DNA from: Giesbergeria sp.
GTDB taxonomy: Bacteria > Pseudomonadota > Gammaproteobacteria > Burkholderiales > Burkholderiaceae_C
Direction of reading: 5' to 3'
NCBI RefSeq assembly: GCF_028686475.1
Contig: NZ_JAQUCA010000014.1
Location: forward strand, 1 to 64,000
DNA: 64,000 nucleotides
Part shown: positions 1 through 8,570 of the stretch, piece after piece
Numbering within the stretch: the stretch's first letter is position 1
How the letters are laid out: each line of letters starts with the position of its first letter
The notes under the pieces: generated by a model
Told to the model about the DNA's origin: nothing
Databases searched by the model: none
Seen by the model: only the letters and a program-made list of their open reading frames with translations
Made by a program: the position numbers and the translations under genes

Positions 1-107
1 ATCCGATGAATTTCACAACCTTGTCACTCATCTTTTTATACGAAAGTATAATTTAAATCTTTTATTTAGAAGTTAATAATTTTAAAAACAAAAAAAATTG
101 AAAACAT

Positions 108-707
108 TTGAAATTTTACCACCACCATTTGACGTATAGCTATCTGGCAGAAGTGAAAAATTATAAAGCGCCCGTACTTCCAGATTTTGAAAAAATAAAT
201 GAAATACAGCAGGCTGCCGACATGGGCTTGCAAAGCCTTGGCAATGTTTGGAAAGATTTTAAGCAAACGCTTAAGACTGCTGCTCCAGATTTAGCATCAC
301 TCGATTTTGGTTTTACTCTAAATTCCGATGGAAGTTTGTTAGTAACTCCTGGAAAATCTGTTATTTCAACCGCTCAAAAGCAGCGACTCAATGAAATTTT
401 GAATCAATCCGAAAAATTAAGAATTGGAACTCAAGAGTTTTCTAAAAATGCCTTCGCTTACGCCAAAGCACACAATGATTTTAGCCTTGGCTTGGCTAAA
501 TTCGATGAAAACAATTTTAAAGAAATTATTGATATTGGGGAAGCAATTGAGTTTTACACATCTAGCAGAGAAAATAAGCATCAACATTCATGGTTTATGC
601 AGCTTAACCTCAATGTAAAAACAGACCCGACCAGACAAAAAGAATTCAATACGCCTACCAACGTAGAAAATTTAAAAATTTTGCGAAACGATGCACCTAA
701 ATTTTAA
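108..707 (+). CDS. AT-rich hypothetical protein, possibly a C-terminal fragment
   Basis: I do not recognise this 199-residue protein. It is hydrophilic, has no signal peptide or membrane segment, and is much richer in A and T than the genes to its right. A central stretch (about residues 68-95) runs DFGFTLNSDGSLLVTPGKS and is followed by a short helical segment rich in Gln, Glu and Lys. The frame opens after a TGA at 99 and its first possible start is a TTG at 108, with no convincing ribosome site. It may therefore be the tail of a longer gene broken upstream or cut by the window edge. A GC-rich palindrome, ggtgcgcgcacc, lies just after the stop. Composition suggests acquired DNA. Confidence 0.5.
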   Translation: MKFYHHHLTYSYLAEVKNYKAPVLPDFEKINEIQQAADMGLQSLGNVWKDFKQTLKTAAPDLASLDFGFTLNSDGSLLVTPGKSVISTAQKQRLNEILNQSEKLRIGTQEFSKNAFAYAKAHNDFSLGLAKFDENNFKEIIDIGEAIEFYTSSRENKHQHSWFMQLNLNVKTDPTRQKEFNTPTNVENLKILRNDAPKF

Positions 708-775
708 TGAGCGGTGCGCGCACCCCTGCCCCATTGCACCTTGACTGAAGCGGACAGGTAGCGAGGTGGGCGACG

Positions 776-1081
776 TTAGCCCTGAATTTTGAGCCGAATA
801 GTATTGACCTGCCAGCCTTGGGCTTGCAGGCGCGCTTGCAGCAGTGGCAGCAATTGGCGCATTTTGGCCGCCACTGCATTATTCTTCACCATCAGGCACC
901 ACGTATCGCCTTCAATGGGGCCAGCCTGCACGCTGGGGCGCAGGAGTACCGGAATCAAAGGCGTTATCGCTTCTAGCCGCTGGCTAGACTCGCGCACCAG
1001 CGCCAACAAAGAGGCCAATGCCGGAGCCTCTTGCGAGGCTTGCAGCAGCGTAACGGCCTGATGGCGACGCACAGAACCCAT
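776..1081 (-). CDS. DUF721 (DciA-like) protein
   Basis: A 101-residue protein that resembles the DUF721 family, of which DciA, a loader or recruiter of the replicative helicase, is the known member. The C-terminal half is the most family-like: KNNAVAAKMRQLLPLLQAR then QGWQVNTIRLKIQ. The N-terminal half is helical and also fits the family. The ATG at 1081 is 24 bases after the purH stop on the same strand, so it is probably the last gene of the dusB-fis-purH run. It lacks the longer tails of many DciA proteins, so its role in replication is an inference from family membership. Confidence 0.6.
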   Translation of the reverse strand: MGSVRRHQAVTLLQASQEAPALASLLALVRESSQRLEAITPLIPVLLRPSVQAGPIEGDTWCLMVKNNAVAAKMRQLLPLLQARLQAQGWQVNTIRLKIQG

Positions 1082-1105
1082 AAAAATGACGCGCTGTGCC
1101 TGTGT

Positions 1106-2692
1106 TTAATGGCGGAAGTGGCGCACGCCGGTAAAGACCATTGCCACACCACGCTCGTTGGCCGCGTCAATCACTTCTTGGTCGCGCATCGAGCCGCCGG
1201 GTTGGGCAACGCAAGTCGCACCAGCTTCTACCACCACATCCAAACCATCGCGGAACGGGAAGAAGGCATCGCTGGCCACCACCGTGCCCTCCAGCGACAA
1301 GTCTGCCGCTTGGGACTTGATACTGGCAATGCGCGCCGAATCAAGGCGGCTCATTTGGCCTGCGCCCACCCCCATCGTCATGCCGTTTTTGCAGAATACG
1401 ATGGCGTTGCTCTTGACGTATTGCGCTACCTTCCAGGCAAACAACAGGTCTTGCAGTTCGCTGGGGGTGGGTTGCTTGACGGTCACCACCTTCAGGTCGG
1501 CCAAGGTCAGCACATGGTTATCGCCGGTTTGCATCAAAATGCCAGAACCGACGCGCTTGGTCTCGATGGCGTTACGCACGCTGCCATAGTGGTCGGGCAG
1601 CTCAATCCGCAGCAGGCGCACATTGGCCTTGGATTTGAACACCTCCAAAGCCTCGGCGGTGAAGTGCGGGGCCATCAACACTTCAACAAACTGCTTGGAC
1701 ACCGCTTGCGCGGCGGCACCATCCACCGGACGGTTAAAGGCGATGATGCCGCCAAAGGCGCTAGTGGGGTCGGTTTGGAAGGCTTTGGTATAGCACTCCA
1801 GCGCGTCTTGGCCCACGGCCACACCGCAGGGGTTGGCGTGCTTGACGATGACGCAAGCGGGTTCGTCAAAACTCTTGACGCATTCCCACGCTGCATCGGC
1901 ATCGGCGATGTTGTTGTAGCTGAGTTCTTTGCCCTGCAACTGCACGCCGGTGGCCAAAGAGCCTGCGGGCGGATTTAAGTCGCGGTACCAAGCGGCTTGT
2001 TGGTGGCTGTTCTCGCCATAGCGCAGGTCTTGCACCTTGACGGTGTACATATTGGCTTGACCGGGGAAGACGGCCATTTGCGGCACATAATCTTCGTTCA
2101 ATTTTTCTTCTTCGAACTGCACGCTCGACAGGTAATTGCTGATAGCCCCGTCGTATTGGCTGATGCGGTTAAAAGCCGCCACCGACAGGCCAAAGCGCAA
2201 AGCGTTGGACAGTTTGCCCAGCTTGTGCAGCTCGTCAATCACGGCAGGGTATTGGCTGGCATCGGTCACCACGCCCACGTCTTGCCAGTTTTTGGCAGCG
2301 GAGCGCACCATCGCCGGGCCACCGATGTCGATGTTTTCGATGGCATCGGCCAGCGTGCAACCGACTTTGGCCACCGTGGCTTCAAACGGGTACAAATTGA
2401 CCACCAGCAGGTCGATGGTGTCGATGCCGTGTTCTTGCAAGGCCGCCATGTGCGCGGGCAGGTCGCGGCGCGCCAGCAAGCCGCCATGCACTTTGGGGTG
2501 CAGGGTTTTGACGCGGCCATCCAGCATCTCAGGGAACTGGGTGACTTCGGCCACTTCGGTCACGGGCAAGCCCGCTTCGGCCAACAGTTTGGCGGTGCCG
2601 CCAGTGGACAGCAATTGCACATTCAGGGCGTGCAGGGCTTGGGCAAATTCAACAATGCCGGTTTTGTCGGAGACAGAAAGGAGGGCTCGCAT
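1106..2692 (-). CDS. purH: Bifunctional AICAR transformylase / IMP cyclohydrolase
   Basis: PurH catalyses the last two steps of IMP synthesis: formylation of AICAR with 10-formyl-tetrahydrofolate, then ring closure. The 528-residue protein has the usual length. The N-terminal MGS-like cyclohydrolase domain begins [17 protein letters not shown] and carries [26 protein letters not shown] and [11 protein letters not shown]. The C-terminal transformylase domain includes [13 protein letters not shown] and [12 protein letters not shown], and ends with the typical [20 protein letters not shown] region. The frame is open upstream to 2740, but the ATG at 2692 begins the conserved sequence and follows an AAAGGAGGG-like ribosome site in the mRNA's preceding bases less clearly, so the choice rests on conservation. 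It is downstream of fis and dusB, a common betaproteobacterial order. Confidence 0.97.
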   Translation of the reverse strand: MRALLSVSDKTGIVEFAQALHALNVQLLSTGGTAKLLAEAGLPVTEVAEVTQFPEMLDGRVKTLHPKVHGGLLARRDLPAHMAALQEHGIDTIDLLVVNLYPFEATVAKVGCTLADAIENIDIGGPAMVRSAAKNWQDVGVVTDASQYPAVIDELHKLGKLSNALRFGLSVAAFNRISQYDGAISNYLSSVQFEEEKLNEDYVPQMAVFPGQANMYTVKVQDLRYGENSHQQAAWYRDLNPPAGSLATGVQLQGKELSYNNIADADAAWECVKSFDEPACVIVKHANPCGVAVGQDALECYTKAFQTDPTSAFGGIIAFNRPVDGAAAQAVSKQFVEVLMAPHFTAEALEVFKSKANVRLLRIELPDHYGSVRNAIETKRVGSGILMQTGDNHVLTLADLKVVTVKQPTPSELQDLLFAWKVAQYVKSNAIVFCKNGMTMGVGAGQMSRLDSARIASIKSQAADLSLEGTVVASDAFFPFRDGLDVVVEAGATCVAQPGGSMRDQEVIDAANERGVAMVFTGVRHFRH

Positions 2693-2749
2693 GGTTTTGG
2701 TGGGTAGGGATGGATGGAAAAAAATAGGGATGGAGGTCAAAAAACCGGG

Positions 2750-2983
2750 TTAAAGCAATTGGTGTTCTACCAGCTTTTTACGCAAGGTGTTGCGGTTCAG
2801 GCCCAACCATTGCGCGGCACGCGATTGGTTTTGCTCGGCTTGTTGCATCACCACTTCGAGCAAGGGCTTTTCTACCAACAGCAGCACCATGTCATACACA
2901 TTGACCGGGGTTTCGCCGTCCAAATCACGAAAGTAGTCTTGCAGGTTGTCACGCACGGATTCTTCTAGGGTGATTTTGCTCAT
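2750..2983 (-). CDS. fis: Fis family DNA-binding protein
   Basis: A 77-residue nucleoid-associated regulator of the Fis family. The C-terminal helix-turn-helix is clear: QNQSRAAQWLGLNRNTLRKKL. The N-terminal half (SVRDNLQDYFRDLDG) matches the dimerisation helices. The ATG at 2983 overlaps the last bases of dusB (stop at 2980), so the two are translationally coupled, as is usual for dusB-fis. A slightly longer reading starts at 2992, but conservation favours MSKITLEESVR. The gene is followed by purH. Confidence 0.93.
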   Translation of the reverse strand: MSKITLEESVRDNLQDYFRDLDGETPVNVYDMVLLLVEKPLLEVVMQQAEQNQSRAAQWLGLNRNTLRKKLVEHQLL

Positions 2984-4020
2984 ACAGTGCATTCTTCGGG
3001 TTCAACAAGAGAGGACGAGGCCGCTGCGGGTAAACGTTCCATTTGCTGGCCTAAGGCGGCAAAGTAATCAGCCACCGCTTGGGCTTGGCTGGCGCAGTCG
3101 TCCAGCGCGTTGATGTGTTGGCGCAGGGCTTCGCCACCGGGCAGGCCACGCACATACCAAGCAATGTGTTTGCGGGCGCTACGCACGCCGGTGCTTTCGC
3201 CATACAGTTGGTAATGGTCTTGCAGATGCTCTAGCAGCAGGCAGCGCACCTCGGCCACGGTGGGCGGGGGCAGGTGTTGGCCGGTGGCCAAAAAATGGCC
3301 AATTTCCCGAAAAATCCACGGTCTGCCTTGGGCGGCACGGCCCACCATCAGGGCATCGGCCCCGGTGGCAGCCAAGACGGCCAGGGCCTTTTCTGGGCTG
3401 TCGATGTCGCCATTGGCCACCACCGGCACACGCACGGCTTGCTTGACGGCGGCGATGGTGTCGTATTCGGCTTGGCCCTTGTAGCCTTGCTCGCGCGTGC
3501 GGCCATGCACCGTGAGCATTTGGATGCCCACGGCCTCCAGCTGGCGTGCCAAGGCCACGGCATTTTTATGCTGTTGACACCAGCCAGTCCGCATTTTGAG
3601 CGTCACGGGCACACCATGCGGCAGACAAGCCTTGACCACGGCCGCAGCAATCTCTACCGCCAAGGTTTCGTTTTGCATCAAGGCCGAGCCAGCCCATTTG
3701 TTGCATACTTTTTTGGCCGGGCAGCCCATGTTGATGTCGATGATTTGTGCGCCCCGGTCGATGTTATAGACAGCAGCCTCGGCCATCATGGCGGCCTCGG
3801 TACCGGCAATTTGCACGGCAATCGGGCCGGGTTCGCCCTCGTGGTTGGCACGGCGCGAGGTTTTCAGGCTGTTCCACAGGTCTTTGCGCGAGGTCACCAT
3901 CTCACTGACGGCATAACCGGCCCCCAGGGCGCGGCAAAGCTGACGGAAAGGCCGGTCGGTTACGCCCGCCATTGGGGCAGCAAACAAACGGTTTTCCAGA
4001 GGGATGGGGCCAATGTGCAT
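2980..4020 (-). CDS. dusB: tRNA-dihydrouridine synthase
   Basis: An FMN-dependent enzyme that reduces specific uridines in the tRNA D-loop to dihydrouridine. The 346-residue TIM-barrel protein has the family signatures: APMAGVTDRPFRQLCR near the N-terminus, IDINMGCPAKKVCNKWAGS with the catalytic cysteine in the CPAKKV loop, LKMRTGW, TVHGRTREQGYKG, VVANGDIDSP and DALMVGRAAQGRPWIF. The ATG at 4020 matches the family N-terminus (MHIGPIPLENRLFAAPM). It is the first gene of a dusB-fis-purH run with an overlap into fis, which supports DusB rather than DusA or DusC. Confidence 0.96.
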   Translation of the reverse strand: MHIGPIPLENRLFAAPMAGVTDRPFRQLCRALGAGYAVSEMVTSRKDLWNSLKTSRRANHEGEPGPIAVQIAGTEAAMMAEAAVYNIDRGAQIIDINMGCPAKKVCNKWAGSALMQNETLAVEIAAAVVKACLPHGVPVTLKMRTGWCQQHKNAVALARQLEAVGIQMLTVHGRTREQGYKGQAEYDTIAAVKQAVRVPVVANGDIDSPEKALAVLAATGADALMVGRAAQGRPWIFREIGHFLATGQHLPPPTVAEVRCLLLEHLQDHYQLYGESTGVRSARKHIAWYVRGLPGGEALRQHINALDDCASQAQAVADYFAALGQQMERLPAAASSSLVEPEECTV

Positions 4021-4169
4021 GAAAAAAAAGCCAGAAGGCAGCCAGCGCAGCGCTGCTGCTGAAAAAGAAGGCAGGATTGTAGCTGCTTAAATTTTGAGCA
4101 GAGCCACTGAAAAATTAGGCAAGGGTTGTTGCCGTGGGTGTGGATGTTGGGTTACATGCGTAGCCCAAG

Positions 4170-4562
4170 CTACGGCTTGTGTACCTGCGCGAAGGTCAAA
4201 ATGACTTCGCGGATGATTTTGCGCTGCGGGGCGGGCAGTTGCAAAAAGGCATCGAAGGTTTCGCGCTCTAGGTAGCCTACGCCCTCATCCCAGCGCTGGC
4301 GGTGTTCTTGCACTGACTGACGCACGCCCTCGCCGAAGCGTAGGACTTCTGGTTCAATTTTCAACACTTTTGCCAGCGTGATGAGCTTGTCCTGCTCCGG
4401 AATGGCCCCGCCACGCAACCAGCGCGATACGGCCTGAAACGTCACCGAACGGCCCCAGTAGTGGGTATTGAACAAGTTCAACAACACCCCAGGGCGCGGC
4501 TCCAAACCCGCTGCCACCATTGCGGCACGCAAACGGTTAGCAAATTCCAACTTTTGATCCAT
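4170..4562 (-). CDS. HTH (phage-repressor-like) transcriptional regulator
   Basis: A 130-residue protein with an N-terminal helix-turn-helix like those of small phage-repressor or XRE-type regulators. Residues 4-25 resemble a first helix pair, and SVTFQAVSRWLRGGAIPEQ is the likely recognition helix and turn, followed by KLITLAKVLKIEPEVLRFG. The C-terminal 50 residues are helical and may dimerise. It is divergent from the broken mod gene, and the 109 bases between them contain a 12-bp repeat array that would suit an operator. It may be the old controller of the restriction-modification locus; that is inference. The reading frame is intact. Confidence 0.8.
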   Translation of the reverse strand: MDQKLEFANRLRAAMVAAGLEPRPGVLLNLFNTHYWGRSVTFQAVSRWLRGGAIPEQDKLITLAKVLKIEPEVLRFGEGVRQSVQEHRQRWDEGVGYLERETFDAFLQLPAPQRKIIREVILTFAQVHKP

Positions 4563-4580
4563 ACCGAAACATTAAATTTC

Positions 4581-4652
4581 GATGGAATTTGCATTGAACT
4601 TTGTGTTGTACGATAGATTGAATTTTCTATTGAACTTTCAGTTGAATTGGCT
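4581..4652. repeat. 12-bp tandem repeat array between the regulator and mod
   Basis: Six consecutive 12-mers with the core TTGAA(C/T)TT: gatggaatttgc, attgaactttgt, gttgtacgatag, attgaattttct, attgaactttca, gttgaattggct. The third unit is the most degenerate. The spacing is exactly 12 bases, a little over one helical turn. The array fills most of the divergent promoter region of the HTH gene (start 4562) and mod (start 4672). It is AT-rich compared with the flanking genes. The likely role is an iterated operator for the HTH protein; that is inference. Confidence 0.7.
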
Positions 4653-4671
4653 GTAGCACGGGCTACCGCTG

Positions 4672-6017
4672 ATGCAAGTACCACCCATGCCCAAGTCCCT
4701 GCTCGAACAACTGCCCGAAATCGTCGCCAACGGGCGCAAACAAGCCGAACGCATCTTGGAGAGTCTGGAAAGCCGCCAGCGCGTGCGCCTGCAAACCCGC
4801 GAGGTGGTGCTGCCCGCCAAAGACAGCGCGGCGCAAGACTGGATTACCCAGCAAAGCCGGGTCGCCCAGCGCGAGGTGTTCGCGCCCGGACAGGCAGCAT
4901 TGCTCGATAGCCCACAGCCCAGCTTGGGCGCAACCGCCGCCATAGCCACCCCGTGGGCCAATCGCTTAATTTATGGCGATAACCTGTTGGCGATGGCGGC
5001 GCTGTTGGCGGGTGATGACGACCAGCCCAGCTTGCGCGGCAAGGTGGATTTGATTTACATCGACCCACCGTTTGACAGCAAGGCGGATTACCGCACCAAA
5101 GTCACGCTACCGGGGCTGGAGTTGGAACAAAAACCGACGGTGATTGAGCAGTTTGCCTACTCCGATACTTGGAGCGATGGCACCGCCTCCTATCTAGCGA
5201 TGATTACGCCGCGCCTGATTTTGATGCGCGAGCTGCTGGCCGATACCGGCTCCATCTATGTGCATCTGGATTGGCATGTGGGGCATTACGTCAAGCTGGT
5301 TTTGGATGAGGTGTTAGGACGAGAAAATTTCCAAAATGAACTCATCTGGAAGCGAACATCAGCGCGCAGCGATTCGGAAACCTACAACCACATCCATGAC
5401 GTAGTTTTCTTTTTTTCTAAGACGGAGAACCTTCACTTTGAAACCCAGTACGCTGAATACGATCAGAGACTACCTTGAGTCTGCGTATCGCAACATCGAA
5501 GAGGGAACTGGTCGACGCTACACGCTCAGTGACTTGATGGCAGCAGGCATTCGGCGTGGGTCGTCAGGATTGCCGTGGCGAGGAATCGATCCGAACGCAC
5601 GAGGCAATCATTGGAAGTTCCAGATTGCGAAGTTGGATGAATTGGATGCCAAGGGACGAATTGCTTGGCCAAAGAAAGAAGGCGGTGTTCCTCGATATAA
5701 GAGATATTTGGATGAAATGAAGGGGGTTCCGATCCAATCGATATGGACGGACGTTAACGCCGTTGCGTCGCAGTCGATTGAGCGCGTCGACTACAACACA
5801 CAGAAGCCTATTGCCCTTCTAGAACGGGCAGGTGTTTCGCTCCGTTTGGCAAGACTACCGGGGCAACACCGCCAACGACGGCGACGCGCTGCGCGTGGTC
5901 ACGCAAGCCGCGCTGACCTTGCCCGCACAACCCGGTGCGCGCCGCGTGTGCGTGCGCGCCGTGGATGTGTTTGGCTTTGAAGCCGAAGCCGTGGTAACGG
6001 TGGAGGTGGCGGGGTGA
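4672..6017 (+). pseudogene. Type III restriction-modification methyltransferase (Mod), broken
   Basis: Remains of a site-specific adenine methyltransferase of the type III Mod group. The first frame (4672-5478) holds the N-terminus, LIYGDNLLAMAAL and the catalytic motif IDPPFDSKADYR, then DTWSDGTASYLAMITPRL. One extra base near 5467 (in cagagac) shifts the frame to 5468-5830, which continues as DYLESAYRNIEEGTGRRY and YNTQKPIALLERA. The expected cofactor-binding FxGxG block after QKP is missing. A third frame then supplies only the C-terminal end (5832-6017, ...RAVDVFGFEAEAVVTVEV). So there is one indel plus an internal deletion near 5825-5840. The protein cannot be functional. Part of a decayed mod/res locus. 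Confidence 0.85.
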
Positions 6018-6035
6018 GAACTGGATGGCTATGGA

Positions 6036-6317
6036 TTAGCGCTTCAAATCCCGGTAGAAGTTTTCGTGCGGCCCCAAGGCTTCCAAATAGACCAAGCGCA
6101 CTTCATCCTCGCGGGTGTAACCCAACAAGTAAAGCTGCCCTTGGCTACGAAACTTGTGTACCCACAACTGGGCCAAGTCGCCTTTCTTGCGTTCGCCCAC
6201 CTCTGGGTTTTGTGCCACGGTGGCCACCGCTGTGTCGGTATCGGCAATCAACATGGGGTTGGTCAGTTTTTTGTAAACACGGGCAAAACGCCGCGTTTGC
6301 TGCACTTGCCAACTCAT
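6036..6317 (-). CDS. RelE/ParE-type toxin
   Basis: A 93-residue basic protein of the RelE/ParE toxin superfamily, probably an mRNA interferase or gyrase poison of a type II toxin-antitoxin system. Family-like features are the N-terminal helix (RRFARVYKKLTNP), KKGDLAQLWVHKFRSQGQLYLLGYTRE and the C-terminal LVYLEALGPHENFYRDLKR. The ATG at 6317 overlaps the antitoxin stop by 4 bases, so the pair is translationally coupled with the antitoxin first. Both frames are intact although the mod and res genes on each side are broken. The exact target cannot be told from sequence. Confidence 0.85.
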   Translation of the reverse strand: MSWQVQQTRRFARVYKKLTNPMLIADTDTAVATVAQNPEVGERKKGDLAQLWVHKFRSQGQLYLLGYTREDEVRLVYLEALGPHENFYRDLKR

Positions 6318-6562
6318 GGTTGGGGGGTATCGGCCAGCTGCTGGCTGCGCGGTACAAAAGGCGTGCTGTCTGTGCGCGGCTCGGCCAAGCTCATCAGGCT
6401 TTCGGCAATGAAAGAAACCGGCAAATCCGGGTTGTCCAGTGCGGCCCGACCTACTTTAGCCCAGTACTCAATCTGGCCTTGCACGGTGCGAAATTCAGCC
6501 TTGGCGCTAGCGCGCGCGGCTTGCACCAAGGTTTCGTCAATACGAACCGAGAGGGTGCTCAT
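6314..6562 (-). CDS. ParD-like antitoxin
   Basis: An 82-residue protein of the ParD-like antitoxin family. The N-terminal MSTLSVRIDETLVQAARASA looks like a ribbon-helix-helix-type DNA-binding segment, followed by QGQIEYWAKVGRAALDNPDLP, which is characteristic of the family. The C-terminus is Pro/Gln-rich and probably wraps the toxin. The frame is open upstream to 6742, but the ATG at 6562 has a good ribosome site (AAGGATGG) and begins the conserved sequence. It probably neutralises the downstream RelE-type toxin and represses the operon. It is divergent from the broken res gene, 61 bases away. Confidence 0.85.
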   Translation of the reverse strand: MSTLSVRIDETLVQAARASAKAEFRTVQGQIEYWAKVGRAALDNPDLPVSFIAESLMSLAEPRTDSTPFVPRSQQLADTPQP

Positions 6563-6623
6563 ACAACCATCCTTTCTTCCGTTACCACAATTGTAGTTCA
6601 TTGATTCAAGTAAGTCACGCGGT

Positions 6624-7962
6624 ATGAGCGAAACACAAAACCCCTTGGCCTTGGCAGCCGCCCTCACGGCCCGCACCCAGCAACTCTGCTTGGGCCTAGA
6701 ACACGGCGCGGCGGATATTTTGGAGCTGGTCACGTCCACCACAGCAGAACTACTGCACTGGTGGTTTGGCGAGGAGCAAAGCGCCAGCCGTAGCAGCCTG
6801 AACTTTCATGCTGGGCAAAAGCAAGCCATCCTCAATGCCATCGTGGCCCATGAAGTGCTGGGCGCGGCCACACTCAAAGACTTGTACCAGCAAGTGGCCC
6901 CCGAAGCCCTGCTGTCGGGCCAGCGCCTGCACGAAGTGGATGCCGCCAAACACGCCCACCCCAAATACTGCTGCAAGATGGCCACCGGCACCGCCAAAAC
7001 GTGGGTGTTGCAAGCCTTGCTGATTTGGCAATTGCTCAACAAAAACGCCGCACTGGCGCAGGGATAAGACGATGCACGCTTTACCCGGCATTTCATGGTG
7101 GTAGCACCGGGGCTGATTGTCTATGAACGCCTGCTGGATGCCTTTTGCGGCAAACTGGTGGCGGGTAGCGCCAGCGGAACGCGGGATTTTGCCAGCTCGG
7201 ACGTGGCCCGCTATGCCGATTTGTTCATCCCAGAAGCGCAGCGCGAAGCGGTGTTTGCCTTTGTGCGCGGCAACGTCTGCGCCAAAACCGAAATCGGCCT
7301 GAAAACCACCGGCAACGGCATGATTGCCATCAGCAATTGGCATTTGCTGGCCGAAGGCGAAGACGAAACCCCAGCACTGACCGAGGTGCAAGCCCCCGGC
7401 GCACCCTTGCCCGCCCACCAAGTAGTAACCCAAGTGTTGCCCCTGATGCCCGGCCGCGCCACCGGCAACAGTTTAGAGGTGTTAGACCGGCGCTATGCAC
7501 GCGGCAATGTGTTGGAGTTTCTGGCCGCCTTGCCCGAGCTGATGGTGTTCAACGACGAGGCACACCATATCCACGAGTTCAAGCGCGAGGGCGAAACCAC
7601 CGAAGTCGAATGGCAAAAAAGCCTCACACGTATTGCCGCCCCCAAAGGACGGCGCTTTGTGCAGGTAGATTTTTCGGCCACGCCGTACAACGATGTCGGC
7701 ACCGGCAAGCACAAGCGCAAACTTTACTTTCCGCACATCATTACCAAATGTGCAACGCAAACTCAAGGCTGCCGTGGCCTGGTGCGAGTGCATCAACAAC
7801 TTGGCCCCAGAACACCGGCAGGGCCTGCTGTGGCATTACGTGCTACTGGCCGAAAACGTGGTCTACGAATGGCAGGCCAAGGGTGCCCATTTGGCCGAAT
7901 TATTGGACTATGCCCGCTTGCGGCCCTTGGCTGATGCTTCGTTGCAGCAACGTTTACTCTAA
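6624..7962 (+). pseudogene. Type III restriction endonuclease subunit (Res), broken
   Basis: Remains of the ATP-dependent Res subunit, an SF2 helicase-nuclease that works with Mod. The N-terminal frame has HPKYCCKMATGTAKTWVLQ, a Walker A with Ala in place of the usual Gly (GTGKT). An in-frame TAA at 7065-7067 interrupts it; the same frame continues as DDARFTRHFMVVAPGLIVYERL. The DEAH box (MVFNDEAHHIHEF) and the SATPYND motif are present. Near 7745 the sequence jumps into another frame with a C-terminal-like piece (VQRKLKAAVAWCECINNL to 7962). The second helicase domain and the nuclease domain are absent, so several hundred residues are deleted. Non-functional. Confidence 0.87.
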
Positions 7963-8027
7963 ACGGGGACGGGCGCCTTGCTCTTTGCTGGCATAGACCA
8001 GCGGGGCCGACTACACTCGCGCCCATC

Positions 8028-8570
8028 ATGGAAATCTGGCTACAACACCTGCTAGAGCTGCTGGCGCTGCCGCAGTTGGGCCTGAGTACGGTTTTTGTGG
8101 TGTCGTTTGCTTCGGCAACCCTGCTGCCCTTGGGTTCCGAGCCGGTGGTGTTTGGCCTGATTCAGCTCAACCCGGCCTTGTTTTGGCCGGCCATTGTCGT
8201 GGCCACCTTGGGCAACACCTTGGGCGGAGCCTTGAACTGGTGGATGGGCTTGGGCGCACACCGGGCTTGGCGGGCTGCACGCCAGCGGCGGCAAGCAGCG
8301 CAAGGCTTGGCAGCCGCCCCTGCGCCAGAAAAACCGCAACCCAACTCACGCCACGAGCGCATGGCCCGCGTTTGGTTGCGCCGCTTTGGCCCCAAAGCCT
8401 GCCTGCTCAGTTGGTTGCCGGTGGTGGGCGACCCGCTGTGCCTGCTGGCTGGTTGGTTGCGCCTACCGTTTTGGCCCTGTGTAGCTTATATGGCGCTGGG
8501 CAAGCTGCTGCGCTATATCGTCATGACCAGCAGCTTGCTCTACCTGTTTCCTAGGCTAGGGTTGGATTGA
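8028..8570 (+). CDS. YqaA-like membrane protein (DedA/VTT-type superfamily)
   Basis: A 180-residue inner-membrane protein that resembles E. coli YqaA, a small relative of the DedA/SNARE-associated group. The N-terminal hydrophobic segment has SFASATLLPLGSEPVVFGL, the typical pattern, and NTLGGALNWWMGLG follows. The C-terminal part has WLPVVGDPLCLLAGWLRLPFW, also typical. Compared with short family members it has a charged, Ala/Pro-rich insertion (about residues 82-110). The biochemical function of the family is not settled; DedA relatives are linked to lipid scrambling and membrane homeostasis. Its last 20 bases overlap the 3' end of the convergent gene at 8551. Confidence 0.82.
   Translation: MEIWLQHLLELLALPQLGLSTVFVVSFASATLLPLGSEPVVFGLIQLNPALFWPAIVVATLGNTLGGALNWWMGLGAHRAWRAARQRRQAAQGLAAAPAPEKPQPNSRHERMARVWLRRFGPKACLLSWLPVVGDPLCLLAGWLRLPFWPCVAYMALGKLLRYIVMTSSLLYLFPRLGLD

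Noticed and set aside
1031..1978. A 315-codon plus-strand frame
   Set aside because: It is antisense to purH, His-rich in the way of shadow frames in this genome, and purH is unmistakable.
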